Positions 1 through 5,007 of a stretch of 5,007 bases of DNA are shown piece by piece (within the stretch, counting starts at the first letter, position 1; each line of letters begins with the position of its first letter). Below the pieces are notes generated by a model that saw nothing but the letters and a program-made list of their open reading frames with translations, made no database searches and was not told the DNA's origin. Source of the DNA: Bacilli bacterium (GTDB taxonomy: Bacteria > Bacillota_I > Bacilli_A > RF39 > UBA660); assembly GCA_900772445.1 (NCBI GenBank), contig CAAHEL010000035.1, positions 1 through 5,007 of the forward strand. The letters are read 5' to 3'. The translations under genes and the position numbers were made by a program.

Positions 1-1166
1 TGATAAGTATTCGGAAACATATCCACTAAAGTAATTTCCTTAAACTCATATTTACTAGACAAATCCTTTAAATCCCTAACCAAAGTCATTGGGTCACAAG
101 AAACATAAACAATCCTATCAAAACCATTATTTAAAATAACATTTTTAGTATTTTTATTAAGACCACTTCTCGGAGGATCCACAACCAAAACATTCTGATT
201 AAACTTCTCATTAATTACCCTATCAACATCTCCACAAATAAAACTAATATTATCAATATTATTTAATTCCTTATTAATATTAGCGTCCTTAATTGCTTCT
301 TCAACAATTTCTACCCCTAACACACTCTTACAATACATAGACAAATAAATACCAATCGTCCCAGTACCACAAAACAAATCAAGAACATCATCTTCTTTAG
401 TCAAATTAGCATACTTTAAAACCTTATCATATAACCTAACCATTGCCTTCGTATTAACTTGAAAAAAAGAATTATAAGAAATAATAAACTTTAACCCATT
501 AATCTCTTCCTTAATATAAGACTTACCATACAATAACTTTTCCTTAATATTAACCAAAATAATCGAAGAAACATATTTCTTTAAAACATCAATCTTATCT
601 ATAAATCCATAAAAAACAACCATTACTTCCTTACTAGTTACCCTAACCATAATCTTTTCCACATAAGTTAAATCAAGATTATTAAACAAAGGAATAAGAT
701 TATTAATTCTCTCATCAAGAAGCAAGCAATTATCTATTTTAATTAACTTATTAGTACCATCTTCATAAAATCCCAACTTACCATCTTTAATATGAAAAAC
801 AACCTTATTTCTATAATTATATTCATTAACACTAATAATTTTAGGACTAATCTCCATATCCAAATACCTAGAAAAAATATTTCTCATCTTTTCCTTTTTA
901 AAATCCAGTTGTGCCTTATGAGTAATATGACTAATTTGACACCCACCACACTTATCATAATAAGGACAAGCACTAGTAATATGTTCCTTACTCATACTAA
1001 CAAAATTAACAACCTCTCCCAAAGCATATTTCTTATATTCCTTAACTATTTCTATATCAACAACATCATCAGTAATTGCATTTTCAACAAAAACAACCTT
1101 ATTATTAATTCTAGCAACCCCATATCCCTGATGATTAACACTAGAAATAAGAACCTTCTTAATCAC
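1..1166 (-). CDS. rlmD: 23S rRNA (uracil-C5)-methyltransferase, RlmD/RlmCD (RumA) family; 3' end cut by window edge
   Basis: Predicted to transfer a methyl group from S-adenosylmethionine to C5 of a uracil, most likely in 23S rRNA, in the cytoplasm. I translated the minus strand by hand; 388 codons are present. An N-terminal TRAM-like RNA-binding region spans about residues 1-57. The cysteine cluster CPYYDKCGGC (C67, C73, C76) plus a distant C147 fits the 4Fe-4S site of RumA. The SAM-binding motif DLFCGTGTIG is at 263-272, DPPRSG at 330-335, and the catalytic-cysteine motif VSCDP holds C357. The sequence leaves the window at VDMFPNTY, just before the conserved His-Val-Glu end of the family, so perhaps a dozen residues are missing. 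The finished protein, near 400 residues, would be shorter than the roughly 430-460 usual for the family. The start is uncertain. GTG at 1166 is the first usable in-frame start after a good promoter, but only a weak GGA precedes it. The family is secure; the exact target base (U1939- or U747-type, or both) cannot be told. Confidence 0.92.
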   Translation of the reverse strand, partial: MIKKVLISSVNHQGYGVARINNKVVFVENAITDDVVDIEIVKEYKKYALGEVVNFVSMSKEHITSACPYYDKCGGCQISHITHKAQLDFKKEKMRNIFSRYLDMEISPKIISVNEYNYRNKVVFHIKDGKLGFYEDGTNKLIKIDNCLLLDERINNLIPLFNNLDLTYVEKIMVRVTSKEVMVVFYGFIDKIDVLKKYVSSIILVNIKEKLLYGKSYIKEEINGLKFIISYNSFFQVNTKAMVRLYDKVLKYANLTKEDDVLDLFCGTGTIGIYLSMYCKSVLGVEIVEEAIKDANINKELNNIDNISFICGDVDRVINEKFNQNVLVVDPPRSGLNKNTKNVILNNGFDRIVYVSCDPMTLVRDLKDLSSKYEFKEITLVDMFPNTY

Positions 1167-1190
1167 ATTATCACGTCCATTCTTATATCT

Positions 1191-1218
1191 ATTATACCAT
1201 ACCTCCCCCAAAAACCAA
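1191..1218 (-). promoter_or_regulatory. Sigma-A-type promoter of the rlmD-like gene
   Basis: On the minus strand there is a -35 TTGGTT (1218-1213), a 16-base spacer, and a perfect -10 TATAAT (1196-1191) preceded by TGG, giving an extended -10. Transcription should begin near 1184, only about 18 bases before the GTG start. A run GGGGGAGGT (1209-1201) looks like a strong ribosome site but lies in the spacer, so it would not be in this transcript. Assigned by sequence match only. Confidence 0.6.
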
Positions 1219-1280
1219 TAACTTGATTTTAATATTTATTAATTATTATGCACTAACCTCCAAAGTCGTAAGAATACATA

Positions 1281-1308
1281 TTGAAAAATAAATAATTTTT
1301 GCTATAAT
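1281..1308 (+). promoter_or_regulatory. Sigma-A-type promoter of the LTA-synthase gene
   Basis: A -35 TTGAAA (1281-1286), a 16-base spacer and a perfect -10 TATAAT (1303-1308) preceded by TGC (extended -10) lie just ahead of the LTA-synthase gene. The expected start of transcription is near 1315, giving a leader of about 23 bases that contains the ribosome-binding sequence. The 62 bases between this -35 and the opposing rlmD -35 are A+T-rich, and I see no clear operator palindrome in them. Confidence 0.7.
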
Positions 1309-1337
1309 ATAATAATATAAAAAGGAAGGAAGATACT

Positions 1338-3170
1338 ATGAAAAAAATAAATAAAAACATCTTAATCCCTATCTTAATAATCTTATCAACATTTTTATTA
1401 GACACAGGAATAAGATTAACATTATATAAAGAAATAAGATTTGTAAGTTATACATACTTACCGCCATATATATTTACATTAAGTTACACCCTAATACTAT
1501 TATTAATCTACTACCTAAAGCCTAAACTAGGTAAAATAACATATACAATTTTTACAATTCTTTTTACAATACTTACAATAGCACAAATCCTACATTATAA
1601 AAACTTTGCAAGACCTTTCACTGTTCCTGATATCTTTGCTGGAGTTCAAGCCGTAGGATATGCTGGATATCTATTAAAACAAGTAGATTTTTCAATGATA
1701 GCAATAACAATCACTGAAATATTACTAATAATAATTACTATAAAATTAATGAATAAAAATAAAGTACCTCAAATAAACAAAAAGAAAAAAATATCCATAA
1801 CCTTACTTAGCATAATTCTAATAATATTCTTAAGAACACTTGCTTATATATCACTTGGAACAAAAGTTGACAATAATGCTTGGAACTTCTGGGATACTCC
1901 CAAAAATGTCTATACAGAATATGATAACCCAAGTCGTAGTTTTATCATAAGTGGTTTATATGAATATAGTTTTAGAGATGTTTACACTTACTTTAGAGAT
2001 TTAAAAAAAGAAAAATCAGACACTAACATCGAAGAAATAACAAAATATGTAAACTCCCTAAACAGAACTACCGAACCAAACGAATATACAAACATCTTCA
2101 AAGACAAAAATCTCATAATGATAATGATGGAAAGCATTGATAACTGGTTAATAACCGAAGAAACTATGCCTACACTATACAATATCAAAAAAACAGGTAT
2201 TAACTTTACTCAAAGATTTTCCCCAACTTTCGGTGGCGGTGCAACAATAAATAGTGAATTTTCCGGAATAACAGGAATATACGCAACCGTAACAGACCAA
2301 CCAATATACTTTTATGATGAAAATGATTTCTCTTATTCCATACCTAGTCTATTTAAAACTAATGGTTATGCAGTAAATTCAGTTCATATGAATAATGGTT
2401 CATTTTATAACAGGTCTAACTTTCATAAAGCATTAGGATTTGAAAACCATTATGCCTTAAGCGATATAATCAAAGATGTTAACTTTCAATATGATACCAA
2501 CCTAATAAAAAACGAACAAAGTTATAACTATATCGTAAACAAAGACCAAAAATTTATGACATTTATAACAACATATTCAGCTCACTTACCATACACTCAT
2601 AACGAATTATGTAAAAAACTAGACACAACAAAATTCACAGTAAAAAATGATGAAGAAACAACCTGTATCAAAACATTAGCAAACGAAACAGATAACTTTA
2701 TCAAATTATTAATAGAAAAATTAAAAAGTGATAATCTACTAGAAGATACAATAATAATATTATATGCCGACCATTATACATATGGTTATTCTGACACTTC
2801 AAAACAAACCCATATATCTGATAAAAAACTAAGTCAAAATACAACCTTTGTAATATGGAACAATAACATAACAAACCAAAATATAGATATAGTAAATAGC
2901 ACTGTTGACATACCTCCAACACTATTTAATATGTTTGGAATAGAATATAACCCTAATCTTTATATGGGTACAGATATATTTAGTAAAGACCACGATGCCT
3001 TTGCTTACTTTAACGATTACACCTGGTATAGCAGTGAATTATATTACAACGGTTCCCAAGATAATACCAAAGATTTAACATATATCAAAGAAATATCAAA
3101 CAAAGTTAACAATAAAATTAGAATTAACGAAAAAATTATAACTAGTAACTTTTATAAGTATTACAACTAG
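1338..3170 (+). CDS. ltaS: Lipoteichoic acid synthase family protein (LtaS-type membrane phosphoglycerol transferase)
   Basis: Predicted to polymerise glycerol-phosphate units from phosphatidylglycerol onto a lipid anchor on the outer face of the membrane. About five hydrophobic segments (near residues 8-24, 42-60, 66-86, 117-137 and 152-172) lead into an extracellular alkaline-phosphatase/sulfatase-fold domain from about 255 to 550. The LtaS active-site pattern is complete: E265 in MMESIDNW, the catalytic threonine T303 in GGGATINSEF, H416 in YSAHLPY, and D478-H479 in YADHY. The stretch VDIPPTLFNMFGIE (523-536) and the motif YMGTDIF (542-548) are also typical. The length, 610 residues, is usual for LtaS. 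The start is set by GGAAGGA (1324-1330), 7 bases before ATG, behind a good promoter. Relative to my recollection of S. aureus LtaS, the glycerol-phosphate pocket residues W354 and D349 correspond to Y357 and N352 here, while R356 is kept as R359. A primase or another phosphoglycerol transferase of the family cannot be excluded. No glycosyltransferase or flippase partner lies nearby. Confidence 0.9.
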   Translation: MKKINKNILIPILIILSTFLLDTGIRLTLYKEIRFVSYTYLPPYIFTLSYTLILLLIYYLKPKLGKITYTIFTILFTILTIAQILHYKNFARPFTVPDIFAGVQAVGYAGYLLKQVDFSMIAITITEILLIIITIKLMNKNKVPQINKKKKISITLLSIILIIFLRTLAYISLGTKVDNNAWNFWDTPKNVYTEYDNPSRSFIISGLYEYSFRDVYTYFRDLKKEKSDTNIEEITKYVNSLNRTTEPNEYTNIFKDKNLIMIMMESIDNWLITEETMPTLYNIKKTGINFTQRFSPTFGGGATINSEFSGITGIYATVTDQPIYFYDENDFSYSIPSLFKTNGYAVNSVHMNNGSFYNRSNFHKALGFENHYALSDIIKDVNFQYDTNLIKNEQSYNYIVNKDQKFMTFITTYSAHLPYTHNELCKKLDTTKFTVKNDEETTCIKTLANETDNFIKLLIEKLKSDNLLEDTIIILYADHYTYGYSDTSKQTHISDKKLSQNTTFVIWNNNITNQNIDIVNSTVDIPPTLFNMFGIEYNPNLYMGTDIFSKDHDAFAYFNDYTWYSSELYYNGSQDNTKDLTYIKEISNKVNNKIRINEKIITSNFYKYYN

Positions 3171-3183
3171 TTATCTTTTTTTT
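3138..3183 (+). terminator. Rho-independent terminator overlapping the end of ltaS
   Basis: ATAACTAGT (3138-3146) and ACTAGTTAT (3166-3174) form a perfect 9-bp stem, followed after one C by eight T (3176-3183). The 19-base loop can form a further 4-bp ACTT/AAGT hairpin inside it. The left arm is coding sequence and the TAG stop (3168-3170) sits in the right arm, so the last codons of the gene double as terminator. The stem is A+T-rich and the loop long, so termination may be partial and allow read-through into the next gene. Confidence 0.6.
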
Positions 3184-3203
3184 AATTTATCATAATATTA
3201 AAT

Positions 3204-3208
3204 GAGGG
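3204..3208 (+). promoter_or_regulatory. Ribosome-binding site that selects the second ATG of the CotS/YutH-like gene
   Basis: GAGGG lies 5 bases before the ATG at 3214. It overlaps the alternative in-frame ATG at 3202, which itself has no ribosome-binding sequence in the T-rich stretch before it. The start at 3214 is therefore preferred, removing four residues from the longest reading. Confidence 0.65.
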
Positions 3209-3213
3209 ATAAT

Positions 3214-4143
3214 ATGAAAAATAATATTGCTTACTATTACAATTTACAAATAGATAAAATATATCAAAACAAAGACTATTACTATTTCACTATAAATAAC
3301 GAAAAATATGAACTAGTTATTTACACAAGAGATTTAAAAGAACAAAAAGAAATCTATGAATTAAATAGAAAAATGATTAATTCTAATATCTTGGTTCACG
3401 AAATAATCCCAAATAAAGATAAATTTATAGTAACAATAATAAATAATATCCCATACATTTTATATAAAGTATATATAAACAAAGAAAAAAAAATAACTCT
3501 TCAAGAATTAACTTACCTATCCAATTACAATTTTGAATATAGTGACATACTAAAAAGAAATAATTGGGATATACTATGGAGTAAAAAAATAGATTACCTA
3601 GAATATCAAATAAATCAAACCGGTAAAAAATACCCCATACTAGTAGATAGTTTTAGTTATTTTGTAGGTCTAGCAGAAAATGCCATAAGTTATGTCAAAA
3701 ATACCACCCTAGAAGCACAAAAAGAACAAATAGATAACGAAGTAATATCTCATAGAAAAATCCATAAAGAAGATACCATATACTCCATATATAACCCATT
3801 AAACATAATAATAGACCATAAATCTAGAGACGTTTCAGAATATATCAAATTATCTTTTCTTAATAATAACCAAAACATCTATCAAGAATTAGATACCTAT
3901 TTTCAAAATAATTATTTATCATATTATGGAATAAGATTACTTTTTGCAAGAATAATTTATCCAAGTTTTTATTTTGATTTATACGAACAAATAATATTAA
4001 ATATAAAACCAGAAAGTGAAATACTAAACATAACAACAAGAACAAAAGAATATGAAAAATATATAAAAAACATTTACTATTATCTAAAAAAATATTATAA
4101 CATTCCAGAAATAGAATGGATAATAGAAAATAAAGATATCTAG
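3214..4143 (+). CDS. CotS/YutH-family spore-coat-like protein with aminoglycoside-phosphotransferase (kinase-like) fold
   Basis: A protein of 309 residues with no signal peptide or membrane segment. It resembles the CotS/YutH group, kinase-like proteins that in Bacillus associate with the spore coat. The supporting pattern, numbered from the ATG at 3214, is a tryptophan-containing helix W118..LW122 and KKIDYLEYQ (124-132), then YFVGLAENAISYV (149-161). After that come SHRKIH (179-184), where active APH kinases have His-Gly-Asp, and NIIIDHKSRDVSEYIK (197-212), whose D201 is in the place of the metal-binding aspartate. The C-terminal half is rich in Tyr, Ile, Asn and Lys. Replacement of the His-Gly-Asp motif suggests an altered or lost kinase activity. 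The gene lies 43 bases after ltaS in the same direction, behind ltaS's terminator; no clear sigma-A promoter is visible. Family assignment is from remembered motif patterns. Whether this organism sporulates cannot be told from the window, and a role in envelope polymer metabolism is an open alternative. Confidence 0.65.
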   Translation: MKNNIAYYYNLQIDKIYQNKDYYYFTINNEKYELVIYTRDLKEQKEIYELNRKMINSNILVHEIIPNKDKFIVTIINNIPYILYKVYINKEKKITLQELTYLSNYNFEYSDILKRNNWDILWSKKIDYLEYQINQTGKKYPILVDSFSYFVGLAENAISYVKNTTLEAQKEQIDNEVISHRKIHKEDTIYSIYNPLNIIIDHKSRDVSEYIKLSFLNNNQNIYQELDTYFQNNYLSYYGIRLLFARIIYPSFYFDLYEQIILNIKPESEILNITTRTKEYEKYIKNIYYYLKKYYNIPEIEWIIENKDI

Positions 4144-4160
4144 CAAAAGATATCTTTATT
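4129..4160. terminator. Bidirectional terminator between convergent genes
   Basis: AATAAAGATATC (4129-4140) and GATATCTTTATT (4149-4160) are a perfect 12-bp inverted repeat around the 8-base loop TAGCAAAA. It can form a hairpin from either strand. The TAG stop of the upstream plus-strand gene lies at the start of the loop, and the minus-strand NifU-domain gene ends 5 bases beyond the right arm. The T-rich 3' arm serves as a modest U tract, better on the minus strand (TTTATTTTC) than on the plus. Confidence 0.7.
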
Positions 4161-4165
4161 CATAA

Positions 4166-4402
4166 CTAATCTTCATTTACAACTTTAATAACTTCAGGAA
4201 TTTCATTAATTAAAGCATTTTCTATTCCTTCCCTTAAAGTTAAACTAGCCATCGGACAATTAGAACAAGCACCAACTAAAGAAACATAAACAACACCATT
4301 TTCATACTTCTTAAAAGTTACATTTCCACCATCATTTTCTAAATATGGTCTAATTTTATCCAATACTTCATTAATTTTTTTTACAACTTCTTTATTTTCC
4401 AT
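4166..4402 (-). CDS. NifU C-terminal-domain iron-sulfur cluster scaffold/carrier (YutI-like)
   Basis: A 78-residue cytoplasmic protein consisting of essentially one NifU C-terminal (Nfu) domain. This family binds a cluster between two subunits through a CxxC motif and passes it to target enzymes. Visible features are the helix MENKEVVKKINEVLDKIRP at the start, DGGNV (24-28), and the cluster motif GACSNCPMASLTLREGIE (44-61) with C46 and C49. The length is a little shorter than other stand-alone Nfu proteins. The frame is open a further 47 codons upstream to an ATG at 4543, but that extension is hydrophobic, crosses the promoter and overlaps the S1 gene. The ATG at 4402 is preceded by GGTGA and a promoter, so it is chosen. 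The stop is TAG. The rlmD-like enzyme in this window is itself predicted to hold a 4Fe-4S cluster, but a direct link is only conjecture. Confidence 0.92.
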   Translation of the reverse strand: MENKEVVKKINEVLDKIRPYLENDGGNVTFKKYENGVVYVSLVGACSNCPMASLTLREGIENALINEIPEVIKVVNED

Positions 4403-4406
4403 TTTA

Positions 4407-4411
4407 TCACC
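4407..4411 (-). promoter_or_regulatory. Ribosome-binding site fixing the start of the NifU-domain gene
   Basis: GGTGA on the minus strand, 4 bases before ATG (4402). It matches the 3' part of the full AGGAGGTGA ribosome-binding sequence, so the short spacing is acceptable. The divergent S1-domain gene uses the same GTGGTGA sequence. Confidence 0.6.
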
Positions 4412-4420
4412 ACAAATAAT

Positions 4421-4449
4421 ATTATATATTGTTTTATTACTTTTTACAA
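4421..4449 (-). promoter_or_regulatory. Sigma-A-type promoter of the NifU-domain gene
   Basis: On the minus strand there is a -35 TTGTAA (4449-4444), a 17-base spacer and a perfect -10 TATAAT (4426-4421). Transcription would begin near 4414, about 12 bases before the ATG. Unlike the other promoters in this window it lacks the TGn extension. Confidence 0.6.
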
Positions 4450-4458
4450 CAAAATTAT

Positions 4459-4486
4459 TTGATTTTAAAGAAAAAAATGTTATAAT
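4459..4486 (+). promoter_or_regulatory. Sigma-A-type promoter of the S1-domain gene
   Basis: A -35 TTGATT (4459-4464), a 16-base spacer and a perfect -10 TATAAT (4481-4486) preceded by TGT (extended -10). The expected start of transcription is near 4493, leaving a leader of about 14 bases that is almost entirely ribosome-binding sequence. Its -35 lies 9 bases from the -35 of the opposing NifU promoter. Confidence 0.7.
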
Positions 4487-4506
4487 AACCCTGTGGTGAA
4501 TATAAT

Positions 4507-4866
4507 ATGAAAGAATATAAAGAAAAAGATATAATCGAAGCAAAAGTAACAGGAATCCAAGAATATGGTGCTTTTGTTAGTATTGATAACGAATATGATG
4601 GATTAATTCATATATCAGAAATATCTTATGGTTTTGTAAAAAATATCAATGACTACGTTAAAATTGGAGATAAAATATATGCCGAAGTAATCAACATAGA
4701 TAAAGATTCAAACCAATTAAGATTAAGTATCAAAGATATAGATTACAAAAAAGATGGTTCAAAATTAAAAAGAATTGCTGAAACAAAAAGTGGATTTGAA
4801 CCATTAAAAGAAAATTTAGATGAATGGATAAACAAGAAAATTAAAGAAATAATGGAAAAAATGTAA
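4507..4866 (+). CDS. S1-domain RNA-binding protein, YugI/GSP13 (CvfD-like) family
   Basis: A 119-residue cytoplasmic protein with one S1 OB-fold domain (about residues 6-77), expected to bind RNA and probably the ribosome. The S1 signature is clear: VTGIQEYGAFVSID (14-27), GLIHISEISYGFV (32-44), VKIGDKIYAEVINID (51-65) and LRLSIK (71-76). After a short lysine-rich linker the tail GFEPLKENLDEWI (96-108) matches the conserved end of Bacillus YugI (general stress protein 13), which separates this group from S1 domains in larger proteins. Length agrees with the family, YugI being near 130. The start is set by GGTGA (4495-4499), 7 bases upstream. Members are known as stress-linked, ribosome-associated proteins or post-transcriptional regulators; the role in this organism is inferred. 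The codons are less C-rich than those of ltaS, in keeping with higher expression. Confidence 0.9.
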   Translation: MKEYKEKDIIEAKVTGIQEYGAFVSIDNEYDGLIHISEISYGFVKNINDYVKIGDKIYAEVINIDKDSNQLRLSIKDIDYKKDGSKLKRIAETKSGFEPLKENLDEWINKKIKEIMEKM

Positions 4867-4880
4867 AAAAATCGATTTTT
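4867..4880 (+). terminator. Possible weak terminator or A/T palindrome after the S1-domain gene
   Basis: AAAAATCGATTTTT is a perfect 14-base palindrome starting directly after the TAA stop. It ends in five T but has no loop and few G:C pairs, so a stable hairpin is doubtful. Only 3 bases separate it from the -35 of the tRNA promoter. No better terminator is visible, and S1-gene transcripts may run into the tRNA. Confidence 0.25.
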
Positions 4881-4883
4881 CTA

Positions 4884-4913
4884 TTGACAAAATATATAAA
4901 TAAATGTTATATT
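4884..4913 (+). promoter_or_regulatory. Promoter of the tRNA-Val gene
   Basis: A perfect -35 TTGACA (4884-4889), an 18-base spacer and a -10 TATATT (4908-4913) preceded by TGT (extended -10). Transcription would start near 4920, about 14 bases before the mature tRNA end, a short 5' leader for RNase P to remove. More tRNA genes may follow beyond the window, as is common in Firmicutes. Confidence 0.7.
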
Positions 4914-4933
4914 AATATCTGTCAACGGAAGTT

Positions 4934-5007
4934 GGGCGATTAGCTCAGTTGGTTAGAGCACTTGCCTTACAAGCAAGGGGTCATAGGTTCGAGTCCTATA
5001 TCGCCCA
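4934..5007 (+). tRNA. tRNA-Val, anticodon UAC
   Basis: The 74 bases fold into a full cloverleaf. The acceptor stem GGGCGAT/ATCGCCC has 7 pairs with discriminator A. The D stem is GCTC/GAGC with loop AGTTGGTTA. The anticodon stem CTTGC/GCAAG has the loop CTTACAA, so anticodon TAC reads valine codons. The variable loop is 5 bases, and the T stem ATAGG/CCTAT carries loop TTCGAGT. All stems are perfectly paired. The window ends at the discriminator, so whether CCA is encoded cannot be seen. Confidence 0.97.

Noticed and set aside
792..1226. Plus-strand reading frame of 144 codons
   Set aside because: It is antisense to the rlmD-like gene, whose frame carries all family motifs. The plus-strand product is low-complexity Asn/Ile/Leu/Thr with no ribosome-binding site or recognisable domain.
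1219..1280. A+T-rich stretch between the divergent rlmD and ltaS promoters as an operator or small RNA gene
   Set aside because: I found no clean inverted repeat, promoter or terminator of its own in these 62 bases.
1988..2188. Minus-strand reading frame of 66 codons within ltaS
   Set aside because: It is a shadow of the ltaS coding region with no ribosome site or known motif. The minus-strand frames at 2701-2922 and 3860-4045 are dismissed for the same reason.
3311..3320. AACTAGTTAT repeated at 3165-3174 and 3311-3320 as a possible regulatory direct repeat
   Set aside because: One copy is explained by the ltaS terminator and the other is ordinary coding sequence. Two copies of an A+T-rich decamer are not enough to infer a site.
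3485..3493. Run of nine A in the CotS/YutH-like gene as a phase-variation tract
   Set aside because: Such runs are expected by chance in lysine-rich A+T-rich coding DNA, the frame is intact, and nothing else suggests a variable surface gene.
4403..4543. N-terminal extension of the NifU-domain gene to an ATG at 4543
   Set aside because: The added 47 residues are unlike the family, cross the divergent promoters and overlap the S1 gene. A promoter and GGTGA site point to the ATG at 4402.

Overview
This is ordinary chromosomal DNA from a very A+T-rich, low-GC Gram-positive bacterium (Firmicutes, class Bacilli or a close relative; an uncultured gut lineage is plausible but cannot be shown from the sequence). 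The evidence is a Bacillus-type gene set: an RlmD/RlmCD-type methyltransferase, a lipoteichoic acid synthase, a YutH/CotS-like protein, a YutI-like NifU-domain protein and a YugI/GSP13-like S1 protein. The sigma-A promoters are near consensus. Tryptophan is encoded by TGG and no in-frame TGA was seen, so the standard bacterial code (table 11) fits and the Mycoplasma code is not needed.

Layout. Bases 1-1166 (minus strand) hold most of an RNA uracil-C5 methyltransferase; its last few residues lie beyond the left edge. A divergent intergenic region (1167-1337) carries a promoter for it and one for the LTA-synthase gene (1338-3170, plus). That gene ends inside its own terminator hairpin. A CotS/YutH-family kinase-like gene follows (3214-4143, plus). 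A 12-bp perfect inverted repeat separates it from the convergent NifU-domain gene (4166-4402, minus). A 104-bp back-to-back promoter region then drives the NifU-domain gene leftwards and an S1-domain gene (4507-4866, plus) rightwards. A promoter and a complete tRNA-Val(UAC) body close the window (4934-5007).

The genes do not form one pathway. Two concern the envelope or spore surface (LTA synthase, CotS/YutH-like protein). Three concern RNA and translation (rRNA methyltransferase, S1 protein, tRNA-Val). One concerns iron-sulfur cluster assembly, and the methyltransferase itself is predicted to carry a 4Fe-4S cluster. I found no mobile element, CRISPR array, phage gene, riboswitch or clear new system. 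The points worth a second look are small-scale: the start region of the methyltransferase, terminators built into gene ends, the compact divergent promoters, substituted residues in the LTA-synthase substrate pocket, and a strand-wide C-over-G asymmetry.
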